A stretch of DNA of 64,000 bases, taken from NCBI RefSeq assembly GCF_000379685.1, contig NZ_KB903255.1, forward strand, positions 109,766-173,765. The letters run 5' to 3'. Position numbers and translations under genes: made by a program. Below, one piece after another: positions 17,992 to 27,187 of the stretch. This stretch comes from Catelliglobosispora koreensis DSM 44566 (GTDB taxonomy: Bacteria; Actinomycetota; Actinomycetes; Mycobacteriales; Micromonosporaceae). The notes beneath the pieces were generated by a model. The model ran no database searches. It saw only the letters and a list, made by a program, of their open reading frames with translations, and was not told the origin of the DNA. How positions within the stretch are numbered: the first letter of the stretch is position 1; each line of letters starts with the position of its first letter.

Positions 17992-19038
17992 TTAGCTCTG
18001 CCGGTGGTTGTAGTTGCTCGGCGGCGCGGGCGGGCGGGTGTCGAAGGGCGAGCGCCGGTCGTGTGGCAGCGGCAGCCGGTGCACGAGTTCCGACAGGATC
18101 GCGTCGGTGGTGCGGCGGGCCAGCTGAGCGTCAGCGGTCGGGATGATGCGGTGTGCCATGACCGGGACCGCGAGCTGCTGCAGGTCATCGGGCACGACGT
18201 AGTCCCGGCCGTCCAGGGCGGCGATGGCCTTCGCGGTGCGGATGAACTGCAGGGTGGAGCGTGGCGACGCGCCCAGGCGAAGCTCAGGTGCCTCACGGGT
18301 GGCCGTCACGAGGTCTACGGCGTATTGCTTCACCGCGTCAGCCACGTGCACGTTACGGACCGTCGCGATGCACCGCCGGACCGCGGCCGCGTCTGTTACC
18401 GCGCGCAGGTCCTCTAGCGGGTCGTGCGACTGGTGTCCATCGAGCATCGCTAGCTCGGCGCGCTCGTCCGGGTAGCCCATGGCGATGCGGGCGGTGAACC
18501 GGTCGCGCTGCGCCTCGGGCAGCGGGTAGGTGCCTTCCATTTCGATCGGGTTCTGCGTCGCGACCACCATGAAGGGGACCTGCAGGATGTAGGTCTCGCC
18601 ATCGACGGTGACCTGGTGCTCTTCCATGCACTCCAGCAGCGCCGACTGGGTCTTCGGCGAGGCCCGGTTGATTTCGTCGCCAACGACGAGGTTGGCGAAA
18701 ACGGCACCGGGCTTGAACTCGAATTCCCGGGTCTCCTGGTTATAGACGCTGACGCCGGTGACGTCGCTGGGCAGGAGGTCTGGGGTGAACTGGATCCGGC
18801 GCACCGAGCAGTCAATGGACCGGGCTAACGCCTTAGCAAGCTTGGTTTTACCGACGCCGGGGACATCCTCGATCAGCAGGTGCCCTTCGGCCAGCAGAAC
18901 AGCGAGCGCTAGCCGCACGGTCGCGGTTTTGCCCTCGATAACCTGTTCGATGTTGGCCACGATGGCATTGGTGGTGGCCTTGAACTCTTCGACCGACATG
19001 GGCTCGCCGAGTTCACTTCCGCGTTGCGTGGTTGTCAC
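17992..19038 (-). CDS. MoxR-type AAA+ ATPase
   Basis: A 348-residue MoxR-family AAA+ ATPase. Walker A is EDVPGVGKTKLAKAL, Walker B is VVGDEINRASPK, and sensor 1 is VVATQNPIEMEGTYPLPEAQ. A C-terminal helical lid domain follows. The GTG at 19038 is chosen because AGGGAGG lies just upstream (19043-19049); an earlier in-frame start would add 43 unlike residues. It heads a three-gene operon and is presumed to act as a chaperone for the DUF58 and transglutaminase partners. The 5' region back to 19182 shows no clear promoter. Confidence 0.92.
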   Translation of the reverse strand: MTTTQRGSELGEPMSVEEFKATTNAIVANIEQVIEGKTATVRLALAVLLAEGHLLIEDVPGVGKTKLAKALARSIDCSVRRIQFTPDLLPSDVTGVSVYNQETREFEFKPGAVFANLVVGDEINRASPKTQSALLECMEEHQVTVDGETYILQVPFMVVATQNPIEMEGTYPLPEAQRDRFTARIAMGYPDERAELAMLDGHQSHDPLEDLRAVTDAAAVRRCIATVRNVHVADAVKQYAVDLVTATREAPELRLGASPRSTLQFIRTAKAIAALDGRDYVVPDDLQQLAVPVMAHRIIPTADAQLARRTTDAILSELVHRLPLPHDRRSPFDTRPPAPPSNYNHRQS

Positions 19039-19182
19039 GCCCGCCTCCCTAGTTTTTATGTTGCGTCCGGCGACTGGACGCTCTACACCTGCGTCAAGGT
19101 TGCTCTGCCCCTTTGTCGAAGCATGCTGCGCTCTTGGAGTCTTACGCAGCGCGCCCAGTTCCGGCAATCCGCGTATTGCGAT

Positions 19183-19212
19183 ATGACGTGTCCGGGGGCT
19201 TGGGGGTATTAT
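19183..19212 (+). promoter_or_regulatory. leuS promoter (predicted)
   Basis: ATGACG (19183-19188, four of six matches to TTGACA) and TATTAT (19207-19212, five of six to TATAAT) are 18 bases apart. The expected start of transcription, about 7 bases on, falls on or next to the A of the leader-peptide ATG at 19220. The message would then be leaderless. Confidence 0.6.
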
Positions 19213-19219
19213 CCCGAGT

Positions 19220-19258
19220 ATGAGTCGGGTAACCCTGCTCCTTAGTGAGCCGTGCTAG
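19220..19258 (+). CDS. Leucine leader peptide of leuS
   Basis: A 12-residue open frame, MSRVTLLLSEPC, with three consecutive leucine codons (CTG CTC CTT at 19235-19243) and a TAG stop at 19256. It lies between a predicted promoter and a T-run terminator, 180 bases before leuS. No Shine-Dalgarno sequence precedes it, but the promoter position implies leaderless translation, which actinobacteria use often. Its likely job is to sense leucyl-tRNA supply by ribosome stalling. It is too short for ordinary gene finders. This reading is inference from layout and was not compared across genomes. Confidence 0.68.
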   Translation: MSRVTLLLSEPC

Positions 19259-19318
19259 TGCCCAGTCAGGTGGCGTGAGCACGGCAGACCCCTTTGCGCT
19301 CGGCGCGAGGGGTTTTTT
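19249..19318 (+). terminator. Attenuator of the leuS leader
   Basis: Two structures follow the leucine codons. The first is GCCGTGCT / AGCACGGC (19249-19256 with 19278-19285), whose 5' arm overlaps the leader stop codon. The second is a terminator, with CCCC-TTT-GCGC paired to GCGC-GA-GGGG around TCG (19289-19312), followed by six T (19313-19318). A clean antiterminator pairing was not found by eye; only short GAGC/GCTC complementarity links the two hairpins. Confidence 0.72.
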
Positions 19319-19437
19319 GTTGCCCTAAGACTTCGATGTGATGAGGACAGGACACATGAGCGAGGGCTTGCCCGAGCGAATCAGGACAGCAGGGTCGCGC
19401 GTGCCTCAGGACGAAGGCGACCGAAGGGAGGCTCGGC

Positions 19438-22197
19438 ATGAGTACGCAGGACATACCGGCCCAGCGATATACAGCCGCGTTCGCCAACGAGATCGAACGC
19501 AAATGGCAAGACTTCTGGGAGCGGAACAAGACCTTCTACGCCCCCAACCCCACGGGTGACCTGGCCGATCCGGCCCACCCGCGCTCAGGAGCACCGAAGA
19601 AATTCGTGCTGGACATGTTCCCGTACCCGTCGGGAGCCGGCCTGCACGTCGGGCACCCCCTGGGCTACATAGGCACCGATGTCTTCGCGCGGTACCAGCG
19701 GATGGCTGGCTTCAACGTGCTGCACGCGATGGGCTACGACGCTTTCGGCTTGCCCGCTGAGCAATACGCGGTGCAGACCGGCACGCACCCGCGCACGACC
19801 ACCGTGGCCAACATCGCCCGTTACCGTCAGCAGTTCCGGCAGCTGGGCATGGGTCACGACCCGCGGCGCTCGGTCGAGACCATCGACCCTGATTACTACC
19901 GCTGGACGCAGTGGATCTTCCTGCAGATCTTCAACTCGTGGTACGACGAGCAAGCCGGCAAAGCACGCCCGATCGCTGAGCTGGAGGCCAAGCTGGCGCA
20001 CCTGCCGGCCGAGGAGCGCGCTCGGGAGGTTGACGCCAAGCGGCTGGCCTACATCTCTGAGGCCCCCGTGAACTGGTGTCCCGGCCTGGGCACCGTGCTG
20101 GCCAACGAAGAGGTCACGGCCGACGGGCGCAGTGAGCGCGGCAACTTCCCCGTGTTCAAGCGCAGCCTGAAGCAGTGGATGATGCGGATCACCGCCTATG
20201 GCGACCGTTTGATCGACGACCTGGAAATGCTGGACTGGCCCGAGCCGATCAAGCTGCAGCAGCGCAACTGGATCGGCCGGTCGCAGGGTGCCTACATTGA
20301 CTTCCCGGCCGAAGACGAAAAGATTCGCGTGTTCACGACCCGGCCTGACACCGTTTTCGGGGCGACCTACATGGTGCTGGCCCCGGAGCACGAGCTGGTC
20401 GACAAGCTGGTGCCAGCGATCTGGCCACTGGAGACGCACGAGAAGTGGACGGGTGGTCACACCACGCCGGCCGAGGCGGTCGCCGCCTACCGCGCTTTCG
20501 CCGCGGGTAAGTCCGATGTGGAGCGTCAGGCTGATGCCAAGACGAAGACTGGTGTGTTCACGGGAGCGTTCGCGACCAACCCGCTGACGAACACGCCGAT
20601 CCCAATTTTCATCGCCGACTATGTGCTGGCCGGTTATGGCACCGGCGCCATCATGGCGGTGCCGGGGCAAGACGAGCGGGACTGGGAGTTCGCGGAAGTC
20701 TTCGAGCTGCCCATCATCCGCACGGTCCGCCCTACAGAAGGCTTTGAGGGCAAGGCTTTCACCGGTGACGGTCCCGCCATCAACAGCGGCATCCTGAACG
20801 GGCTGAACGTCGCGGAAGCCAAGGCGAAAATCATCGAGCACTTGGAATCCTCCCACATCGGCGAGGGCGCCATTACGTATCGCTTGCGGGACTGGCTGTT
20901 TAGCCGTCAGCGCTACTGGGGCGAGCCGTTCCCGATCGTCTACGGCGAGGACGGCCGGGCGATCGGCCTGCCCGAGAGCATGCTGCCGGTTGAGCTGCCT
21001 GAGGTGAAAGACTTCTCGCCGCGCACGTTCGCTGACGATGACGCACAGTCCAATCCGGAGACTCCGCTGTCGCGCGCGACGGAATGGGTCGAAGTCGAGC
21101 TGGACTTGGGCGATGGGCCCAAGCGCTACACCCGCGAGACCAACGTCATGCCACAGTGGGCCGGATCGTGCTGGTATCAGCTGCGTTACCTGGATCCCAA
21201 CAACGACAAGACTTTTGTCGACCCGGAAAACGAGCACTACTGGGTCGGGCCCAAGCACGCAGGCGATTCCGGCGGCGTCGACCTGTACGTCGGCGGAGCC
21301 GAGCACGCCGTGCTGCACCTGCTGTATGCCCGGTTCTGGCACAAGGTTCTGTTCGACCTGGGTCACGTGAGTGGACCCGAGCCGTATCACCGCCTGTTCA
21401 ACCAGGGCATGATCCAGGCTTACGCCTACACCGATTCGCGTGGCGCCTACGTGCAAGCCGAAGAGGTCGTCGAGGAACAGCCTGGCGTCTTCACGTGGAA
21501 CGGCCAGAAGGTCAACCGTGAGTTCGGCAAAATCGGCAAGTCGCTGAAAAACGTTGTGACGCCAGACGAAATGTGCGAGCGCTACGGCGCAGACACGTTC
21601 CGCGTCTACGAGATGTCGATGGGCCCGCTGGATGTTTCGCGCCCATGGGAAACCCGCGCGGTCGTTGGGGCGCAACGGTTCCTGCAGCGCGCGTGGCGGG
21701 CGATCGTTGATGAGACGACGGGCGAGACGAACGTCGTCGACACTCCGGCCGACGACGAGACCAGGCGCGCACTGCACAAGACGATCCATGGCGTCCGCGA
21801 GGACATGGCCGAGCTGCGGTTCAACACGGCCATCGCCAAGCTGATCGAGCTGACGAACGCCTTGACCAAACTGCCCGCCACGCCCCGCGAGGTGGCCGAG
21901 CCCTTGGTCGTCATGGTGTCACCGTTCGCGCCGCACATCGCCGAAGAACTGTGGGAACGGCTGGGACACCAGGAAACCATCACCTACACCACCTTCCCGG
22001 TGGCCGATGAGTCCCTGCTGACCGAGGACACCGTCACCTATCCGGTGCAGGTCAACGGCAAGGTGCGCAGCCGCATCGAGGTGCCCGCTGACGCGTCCGA
22101 AGAGCAGGTTCGCCAGGCCGCCCTGGCAGCGGTCAGCATCGACAACCCGAAGAAGGTCATCGTCATCCCCGGCCGCCTGGTAAGCGTTGTGGCCTAA
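19438..22197 (+). CDS. leuS: Leucyl-tRNA synthetase
   Basis: A 919-residue class I synthetase that charges tRNA-Leu. The HIGH motif appears as HVGH (70-73) in [16 protein letters not shown]. The editing domain (CP1) lies around residues 280-500. The KMSKS motif reads KIGKS (698-702) in [11 protein letters not shown]-terminal anticodon-binding domain ends with [20 protein letters not shown] lies 6 bases before the ATG. The gene stands alone behind the leucine leader/attenuator and ends at a strong bidirectional hairpin. Confidence 0.97.
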   Translation: MSTQDIPAQRYTAAFANEIERKWQDFWERNKTFYAPNPTGDLADPAHPRSGAPKKFVLDMFPYPSGAGLHVGHPLGYIGTDVFARYQRMAGFNVLHAMGYDAFGLPAEQYAVQTGTHPRTTTVANIARYRQQFRQLGMGHDPRRSVETIDPDYYRWTQWIFLQIFNSWYDEQAGKARPIAELEAKLAHLPAEERAREVDAKRLAYISEAPVNWCPGLGTVLANEEVTADGRSERGNFPVFKRSLKQWMMRITAYGDRLIDDLEMLDWPEPIKLQQRNWIGRSQGAYIDFPAEDEKIRVFTTRPDTVFGATYMVLAPEHELVDKLVPAIWPLETHEKWTGGHTTPAEAVAAYRAFAAGKSDVERQADAKTKTGVFTGAFATNPLTNTPIPIFIADYVLAGYGTGAIMAVPGQDERDWEFAEVFELPIIRTVRPTEGFEGKAFTGDGPAINSGILNGLNVAEAKAKIIEHLESSHIGEGAITYRLRDWLFSRQRYWGEPFPIVYGEDGRAIGLPESMLPVELPEVKDFSPRTFADDDAQSNPETPLSRATEWVEVELDLGDGPKRYTRETNVMPQWAGSCWYQLRYLDPNNDKTFVDPENEHYWVGPKHAGDSGGVDLYVGGAEHAVLHLLYARFWHKVLFDLGHVSGPEPYHRLFNQGMIQAYAYTDSRGAYVQAEEVVEEQPGVFTWNGQKVNREFGKIGKSLKNVVTPDEMCERYGADTFRVYEMSMGPLDVSRPWETRAVVGAQRFLQRAWRAIVDETTGETNVVDTPADDETRRALHKTIHGVREDMAELRFNTAIAKLIELTNALTKLPATPREVAEPLVVMVSPFAPHIAEELWERLGHQETITYTTFPVADESLLTEDTVTYPVQVNGKVRSRIEVPADASEEQVRQAALAAVSIDNPKKVIVIPGRLVSVVA

Positions 22198-22209
22198 CGG
22201 CTGTTCCGT

Positions 22210-22242
22210 CACGCCGGGACCATGTCATATGGTCCCGGCGTG
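22210..22242. terminator. Bidirectional terminator
   Basis: A perfect 14-base stem (22210-22223 with 22229-22242, arm CACGCCGGGACCAT) closes a 5-base loop between the convergent leuS and VTT-protein genes. It is among the strongest hairpins in the window. Confidence 0.9.
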
Positions 22243-22251
22243 GCTATCGTG

Positions 22252-22905
22252 TCAGGCCTCGGAACTGCGCAGCTGGCTGGTCAACGCCGGAGTCGCCGTC
22301 GTGCGCTGACGAACATGTTGGCGCCGCCAGACAATCGCGGCCGTTGACGAGATGAGCGCGCTGAAGACAGCAGGCACAAACGTTAGCCAGCTAAGGGTTT
22401 CCGGGTTCACCGCCGCCGCACCGATCACGGCGTAGCTAATCGCGCCGGGGGTGAGGCCTATGGCAGTACCAGCGAAATAATGTCTTTTTTGGACAGACGA
22501 TGTGCCGTAGGCGTAACCGACTAGGCCGAAGGGCGCGACCGGAATGAGCCGGACCACGATGACCGCGAGCAGACCGCGTTCGGCGAGCCAGGCGTCCATC
22601 TTGCGGATGCGTTGCCCAGCGCGCTGGGACAACAGATCTGGCCCGGCCCACTTCCCGGCGTAGAACGTGATGACCGACGCGATGACGGCCGTCGCTAAGG
22701 CCCACATCGCGCCGTTGGTGGCGCCGAACAACACCCCAAATCCCAAAGATATGGGGGTACGCGGAACGAGCGCGCAAAGCAGGAAAACACCCAGCGGCAC
22801 GGCTAACCCGGGGCTGATCTCAAATGCCCACTCCCGCAAGGGAAGCAGCCATGCCGCCAAGGCTAGCGCCCCGACGGTGATGGCTAGCGAGACGAACCGT
22901 TTCAC
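22252..22905 (-). CDS. TVP38/TMEM64 (VTT domain) membrane protein
   Basis: A 217-residue membrane protein of the VTT/SNARE-associated (DedA-like) superfamily. It has about five hydrophobic segments and the family signature LFGATNGAMWALATAV, then RLIPVAPFGLVGYAYG. Relatives act as lipid scramblases or in envelope homeostasis, but this protein's role is unknown. The GTG at 22905 is preferred because it overlaps the gatD stop as GTGA; an ATG 48 bases upstream is possible. It is the last gene of the murT-gatD operon. Confidence 0.85.
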   Translation of the reverse strand: MKRFVSLAITVGALALAAWLLPLREWAFEISPGLAVPLGVFLLCALVPRTPISLGFGVLFGATNGAMWALATAVIASVITFYAGKWAGPDLLSQRAGQRIRKMDAWLAERGLLAVIVVRLIPVAPFGLVGYAYGTSSVQKRHYFAGTAIGLTPGAISYAVIGAAAVNPETLSWLTFVPAVFSALISSTAAIVWRRQHVRQRTTATPALTSQLRSSEA

Positions 22906-23612
22906 GCCAGCCCAGTGGCGGTAAGACGTTCCTTGCGCAGACGCGACGGCCATGTGTCGTCCATATCGGACAGTGTTTCTTCGCCAGTCGCCCAGCGCAG
23001 CAGCAGATCGGCGAGGGCGGGGTTGCGTGACAGGGCCGGGCCGTGGCAGTAGGTGCCGAGAACCGTTCCGGCCCAGGCGCCTTCGGTCCTGCCGTCGTTG
23101 CCGATGCCGGTCTTAACGGTGGCGAGCGGTTTGACGCCGGGGCCCAAATGCGTTCTGCCACCGTGGTTTTCAAAGCCGCTGAGCGTCGGCAGACCGAGCG
23201 CCGGGTCGACCTCGCCACCAAGCTCGCCCACGGCACGGGTTTCGCCGCGGTCAGACGAGATGTCGATCAGGTCGAGCCCGCCAAATTTGGCACCCTTGGC
23301 GAAGAAGCTGCTGCCGAGCAGCTGATATCCGGCGCACACCGCGAACACGACAGCACGGCGGTCAACCGCGCGGTGCAGCCCGCGGTCAGCCAGAAGCCGT
23401 TCCGCCGCAAGGGCTTGCGGACCGTCCTCACCGCCGCCCATGAGATAGATGTCGCCTTCGGGCAGGGCCTCGTTGACGTGAATCTCGTGTGTCTGCACGG
23501 GAATGCCGCGGGCCCGGGCCCGGTGCGCGAGGATGAGCATGTTGCCCCGGTCGCCATAGGTCGACAGCAGATCGGGGTACACCCAAACGATTTGCAAAGC
23601 ACTAGACGACAC
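22902..23612 (-). CDS. gatD: Lipid II isoglutaminyl synthase, glutaminase subunit GatD
   Basis: A 236-residue class I glutamine amidotransferase. Catalytic Cys93 lies in AVCAGYQ and the partner His190 in TYCHGP. The N-terminal YPDLLSTYGDRGN is the usual GatD opening. It supplies ammonia to MurT for converting D-Glu to D-isoglutamine in lipid II, in the cytoplasm. The GTG at 23612 is chosen since GGAG lies 7 bases upstream, whereas an in-frame TTG at 23618 leaves no room. It overlaps murT by 11 bases and is coupled to the VTT gene. Confidence 0.95.
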   Translation of the reverse strand: MSSSALQIVWVYPDLLSTYGDRGNMLILAHRARARGIPVQTHEIHVNEALPEGDIYLMGGGEDGPQALAAERLLADRGLHRAVDRRAVVFAVCAGYQLLGSSFFAKGAKFGGLDLIDISSDRGETRAVGELGGEVDPALGLPTLSGFENHGGRTHLGPGVKPLATVKTGIGNDGRTEGAWAGTVLGTYCHGPALSRNPALADLLLRWATGEETLSDMDDTWPSRLRKERLTATGLA

Positions 23613-24870
23613 GGTCAAGCTCCGCTCTGATGTCCTGGAACGCGCTGTAGTTGGCGATCACTTCGAGGCGGCCGGGCGGTGCCGTTTGCACAGCCCGGGC
23701 AAACGAAGCGACATGCGTGAACGGGACTTCGTTGACCTCAAGGCGGACAGCCAAGTCATACGCCCGCTCGCCGGTGATGAGCACCTGCCGCCCGCGCAGG
23801 GGCGAGAAGTCCACATCGAACAGCCAGCTCGTGTCATAGCCGTCGGGGTCCCGCGCGTTGATGGCCAGAAGTGTTGGCGCGTCTTCAGCCATGTCGAACG
23901 CCTCCAGCCAGCTGGCTGGGTTCTTGGCCAGCAGCAGCCGGATCTTCCGGCCATCGCGTTCGACCTGCGCATAACGCCCAGCCACGCTGGCGACCTCGGC
24001 CAGCTTTGGCGCCGCTTCGGCCGTGTCAGCGCCGAGGTAGTGCGTCACAGCCAAGGCGGTGGCGGCGTTGCCGACGTTTACCTTGCCGGGTAGCTGAAGC
24101 TTGAGTTCGTGACGGGTGCCGCTGGCGTCGATGACCGCGTTGCCGTCAACCGTCCACTGTGGCGTGGGGCGCACGAGGTCGCCGTTGGAGCACTGCCAGT
24201 GGGCGTCGTCGGCTTCGCCACGTTCCATGTGCCCACCGCAAGCGGGGCACACGTGCGCGTCCTCGCGCCAGCGCTGCCCGGCGGAAAACCAGGTGACGCT
24301 GGGGGCGGCACCCACGGCGTACACGATCATCGGGTCGTCGGCGTTGGCCACGAGGTGAATGCCGGGGTGTTTGGCGAAGGTGTCGCGCCACAGCTGGGCC
24401 ATCATGGCCACTTCTTTGGCGCGGTCCAGCTGATCCCGCGAAAGGTTCAGCAGGGCAACGACTTTGGGGTCGGTCGCGGCGATGACTTTGGGCAGCCAGT
24501 GCTCGTCGACTTCCAGCACGGCGAACGGGGTGCTGCCAGCGCGCGCGAGAGCGGAGGTGTGCCCGGTAGGCATGTTGGCGCCAAAGGAGTTCGTGGCCAC
24601 GTCGCCGAGCACGCTCAGCGCGGCGGTGGTGAACCGCGTCGTGGTCGTCTTGCCGTTAGTCCCGGAGACGAGCGCGATTTTGCGCCCGGCGGCCAGGTGA
24701 GCCAGCAGGTCAGGGTCGATCATCATGCCGAGCTTGCCGCCGATGACCGAACCGTCGCCGCGGCCAGCTGCCCGGGACAGCGCCGCCGCCGTTCGCGACA
24801 CCGATGCGGCAAGTGACGCGCGCAACGGAAGCTTCTTCTCGTCCTCCACGGAAGAGAGGTTACCTGTCAC
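23602..24870 (-). CDS. murT: Lipid II isoglutaminyl synthase, ligase subunit MurT
   Basis: A 422-residue Mur-ligase-like protein. The ATP-binding P-loop is VSGTNGKTTTTR, followed by LNLSRDQLDR, and a Cys ribbon (CPACGG near residue 205, WQC near residue 223) is typical of MurT. A C-terminal DUF1727 domain carries INARDPDGYDTSWLFDVDF. With GatD it amidates the stem-peptide glutamate of lipid II. The GTG at 24870 with AAGG upstream gives normal length; longer in-frame extensions run into the mraZ promoter. It is divergent from the dcw cluster, 200 bases from mraZ. Confidence 0.94.
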   Translation of the reverse strand: MTGNLSSVEDEKKLPLRASLAASVSRTAAALSRAAGRGDGSVIGGKLGMMIDPDLLAHLAAGRKIALVSGTNGKTTTTRFTTAALSVLGDVATNSFGANMPTGHTSALARAGSTPFAVLEVDEHWLPKVIAATDPKVVALLNLSRDQLDRAKEVAMMAQLWRDTFAKHPGIHLVANADDPMIVYAVGAAPSVTWFSAGQRWREDAHVCPACGGHMERGEADDAHWQCSNGDLVRPTPQWTVDGNAVIDASGTRHELKLQLPGKVNVGNAATALAVTHYLGADTAEAAPKLAEVASVAGRYAQVERDGRKIRLLLAKNPASWLEAFDMAEDAPTLLAINARDPDGYDTSWLFDVDFSPLRGRQVLITGERAYDLAVRLEVNEVPFTHVASFARAVQTAPPGRLEVIANYSAFQDIRAELDRVV

Positions 24871-24952
24871 AAACGTGACCTTGGTCGGCCGTATCCCCCC
24901 GCTTGACCTGCGACATGTGGAGCATTCCCGGTGCGTTAAGGATGATTTTGGA

Positions 24953-24994
24953 TTGACGGTGGAGGGAAGTGGAGTAAAGTGGGGCGCGATGGCG
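24953..24994 (+). promoter_or_regulatory. mraZ promoter with four-copy MraZ operator
   Basis: TGGNG repeats occur at 24960, 24970, 24980 and 24990 (TGGAG, TGGAG, TGGGG, TGGCG), each 10 bases from the next, giving 5-base spacers. This is the form of the MraZ operator known from other bacteria. TTGACG (24953-24958) and TAAAGT (24975-24980), 16 bases apart, are a plausible promoter overlapped by the repeats, so autorepression of the dcw operon is expected. Confidence 0.8.
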
Positions 24995-25070
24995 GGCTGG
25001 CGGGTCCGCCGGCACACAGTACGTGCCGACCTGACCGCGAACTTGGGTTGGCACTTAGGGGGTGGGGGGC

Positions 25071-25502
25071 GTGTTTCTTGGCACCCATAATCCCCGGCTG
25101 GACGAAAAAGGCCGGCTAATCCTGCCCGCCCGGTTCCGGGAGGAGTTGGCGGGAGGTGTCGTGATCACCAAAGGGCAAGAGCGCTGTCTCTATGTCTTCA
25201 CGACAGCCGAATTCCAGCGCATCGCGGATCAACTGGCGCAAGCTCCGGTGACAAACAAAGCGGCCCGTGCTTACAGCCGGGTCTTCTTCGCCGGTGCCCA
25301 CGATGAAGTTCCCGATAAGCAAGGCCGGGTAACCATCCCAGGTCACCTGCGGGAATATGCGGGGCTTGACCGCGACCTCACCGTGATCGGCGCCAGCACC
25401 AGGGTAGAAATCTGGGACCCGCAGACGTGGGACTCCTATCTCGAGGCCAGCGAAGAACAATTCGCTGACATTGAAGAGGGGGTGCTGCCAGCCGGACTCT
25501 AA
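25071..25502 (+). CDS. mraZ: Transcriptional regulator MraZ
   Basis: A 143-residue protein with two SpoVT/AbrB-like halves. The first starts [15 protein letters not shown] and the second carries [20 protein letters not shown]. MraZ forms a ring-shaped oligomer that binds TGGNG repeats upstream of its own operon. The GTG at 25071 gives the conserved N-terminus and length; an in-frame GTG at 25062 is less likely. It is the first gene of the division and cell wall cluster. Confidence 0.96.
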   Translation: MFLGTHNPRLDEKGRLILPARFREELAGGVVITKGQERCLYVFTTAEFQRIADQLAQAPVTNKAARAYSRVFFAGAHDEVPDKQGRVTIPGHLREYAGLDRDLTVIGASTRVEIWDPQTWDSYLEASEEQFADIEEGVLPAGL

Positions 25503-25515
25503 GCGGCAGCGTTCA

Positions 25516-25621
25516 TTCGTACCGCGAGATCTCCACCCGCTTCGCCGAACCTGGAATCACTTCCCCGATGCCAGGCGCAACGCTGAAAAGCGGGTAGCGG
25601 ATGGGGATCTGGCGGTACGAA
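25516..25621 (+). ncRNA. Long structured leader between mraZ and rsmH
   Basis: A long imperfect hairpin fills most of the 137-base gap. Ten perfect pairs (25516-25525 with 25612-25621) are followed by one G-G mismatch. Eight more pairs, one of them G-U, join 25527-25534 with 25603-25610. After a 7-base bulge come eight further pairs (25535-25542 with 25588-25595), enclosing a 45-base terminal region. The 3' arm ends 5 bases before the Shine-Dalgarno TAAGGAGG (25627). A conserved 'mraW RNA motif' has been described before mraW (rsmH) genes in actinobacteria, and this may be that element. Identity with it was not tested. Confidence 0.6.
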
Positions 25622-25639
25622 CGACTTAAGGAGGAAAAG

Positions 25640-26620
25640 GTGGAGCTTCGCGGCAAGCACGTGCCAGTGCTGCTGGAGCGCTGTCTGGAACTCCTGCGGC
25701 CAGCCTTGGACCGGCCTGGTGCCGTGCACGTTGACGGAACCCTTGGGCTCGGCGGTCATGCCGAAGCTGTGTTAGAGGCGCATCCGCACGTCACCCTCAT
25801 CGGGCTCGACCGCGACACCGAGGCGCTTTCCCATGCGTCCCAACGGCTTTCGGCGTACCGCGACCGCATTCACTTGGTGCACGCGGTCTATGACGAGTTG
25901 CCAGAGGTGCTGGAAAAGCTCGGGATAGCCAAAGTCGATGGCGTGCTGTTCGACCTGGGGGTGTCCTCGTTGCAGCTCGACGAAGCTGACCGGGGATTCG
26001 CCTACGCGCAGGACGCGCCCTTGGACATGCGAATGGACCAGACCCGCGGCATCACGGCGGGGGAGATCGTCAACAGTTACAGCGCTGCCGATCTCACCAG
26101 AGTGCTGCGGGTCTATGGCGAGGAGAAATTCGCTGGGCGGATTGCTGCCGCGATCGTGCGGGAGCGAACCAAGGCGCCGATCACCTCGTCGGCCTTCCTG
26201 GCCGAGCTGGTGCGGGATTCGATTCCAGCACCGGCCCGGCGCACGGGAGGGCATCCAGCAAAACGAACGTTCCAGGCCTTGCGCATTGAGGTCAACGGTG
26301 AACTGTCCACTTGGGAGCGAGCGCTGCCGAACGCGATCGGGGCGCTCAAAGCCGGGGGACGGGTGGTAGTGCTCTCGTACCACTCGCTCGAGGACAAGAT
26401 CACAAAGGCGGCCTTCGCGGCCAGGGCCAAGAGCACGGGACCGATCGGGCTACCGGTCGAGCTGCCGGGCACGGGGCCCTCACTGAAACTTCTGACCCGG
26501 GGTGGGGCGGAGCTAGCCAGTGACGCGGAGATCGCCGCGAACCCGAGAGCCACGTCGGTGCGCTTGCGCGCAGCCGAACTCATTGGCCCAGCTGGGGGGC
26601 CGGGCAAAGCACCACATTAG
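25640..26620 (+). CDS. rsmH: 16S rRNA (cytosine(1402)-N(4))-methyltransferase RsmH
   Basis: A 326-residue methyltransferase that modifies C1402 of 16S rRNA using SAM. Motif I is [13 protein letters not shown], followed by [22 protein letters not shown] and LSYHSLEDK near the C-terminus, all standard for RsmH/MraW. The GTG at 25640 has an excellent TAAGGAGG 5 bases upstream and gives the canonical [13 protein letters not shown] start. It is the second gene of the dcw operon. Confidence 0.97.
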   Translation: MELRGKHVPVLLERCLELLRPALDRPGAVHVDGTLGLGGHAEAVLEAHPHVTLIGLDRDTEALSHASQRLSAYRDRIHLVHAVYDELPEVLEKLGIAKVDGVLFDLGVSSLQLDEADRGFAYAQDAPLDMRMDQTRGITAGEIVNSYSAADLTRVLRVYGEEKFAGRIAAAIVRERTKAPITSSAFLAELVRDSIPAPARRTGGHPAKRTFQALRIEVNGELSTWERALPNAIGALKAGGRVVVLSYHSLEDKITKAAFAARAKSTGPIGLPVELPGTGPSLKLLTRGGAELASDAEIAANPRATSVRLRAAELIGPAGGPGKAPH

Positions 26621-26635
26621 TTAGAGGGGGCAAAC

Positions 26636-27172
26636 ATGGCAGCGACACCGCTGCGGGCGCAGCCGCGCAGCACCGTGCCGCAGCAGGGTTCACGGCCGGG
26701 GGGTCGGGATGTGAACCAGGCGACGGCGTTTGTCGAAGCAGAAGTGCGAGAGTTGCGGCGCCGGGCCACGGCGGTGGCCGAGCCGCAGCCGGAGGTCGCG
26801 GAGGCGCCGCGGCGCAAGCTACGGCTCGCGCCACCGGTGCCGGTGAGCGTGCCGCGCACACCGTTCGTCGTGTTCCTGATCGTCGTCGTGATCGCTGGGG
26901 TCTGGGGGATCCTCGCGCTCAACACGAAGATCAATGAGAACGCGTTCAAGATCGGTGACCTCCAGAAGTCACAAAACGACCTGAACATCCGTCAGCAGCA
27001 GCTCGAACAGTTCATCGCCGACAAGGAAACACCGGGGAACCTGGCCGCGGCCGCGGCGATGCTGGGCCTGAGTGACGCTGGTTCGCCAGCGTTCATCCTG
27101 CTGCCCGACGGCAACATCATCGGTGTTCCGAAGCCAGCCCAGGGCACGCCGAGCAACGCGAGCCAGCCGTAA
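26636..27172 (+). CDS. FtsL-like septum protein
   Basis: A 178-residue bitopic membrane protein in the ftsL position between rsmH and ftsI. A basic, Pro/Ala-rich cytoplasmic part of about 80 residues is followed by one membrane helix (about residues 81-99, FVVFLIVVVIAGVWGILAL). A periplasmic heptad-rich coiled coil then has NDLNIRQQQLEQFIADKE. Sequence identity in FtsL is low, so assignment rests on position and topology. It would link FtsQ/DivIC-type partners to the FtsW-FtsI synthase. AGAGGGGG precedes the ATG. Confidence 0.82.
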   Translation: MAATPLRAQPRSTVPQQGSRPGGRDVNQATAFVEAEVRELRRRATAVAEPQPEVAEAPRRKLRLAPPVPVSVPRTPFVVFLIVVVIAGVWGILALNTKINENAFKIGDLQKSQNDLNIRQQQLEQFIADKETPGNLAAAAAMLGLSDAGSPAFILLPDGNIIGVPKPAQGTPSNASQP

Positions 27173-27187
27173 CAAGGGGGAGAAGAC

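Noticed and set aside
19220..19437. A T-box riboswitch before leuS
   Set aside because: The segment AGGTGGCGTGAGCACGG only faintly recalls the T-box sequence. The leader is short, and the leucine codon run with a stop-overlapping hairpin fits peptide attenuation better.
19585..21789. A 734-residue open frame antisense to leuS
   Set aside because: It is the shadow of a long GC-rich gene; it has no family motifs, and leuS on the other strand is certain.
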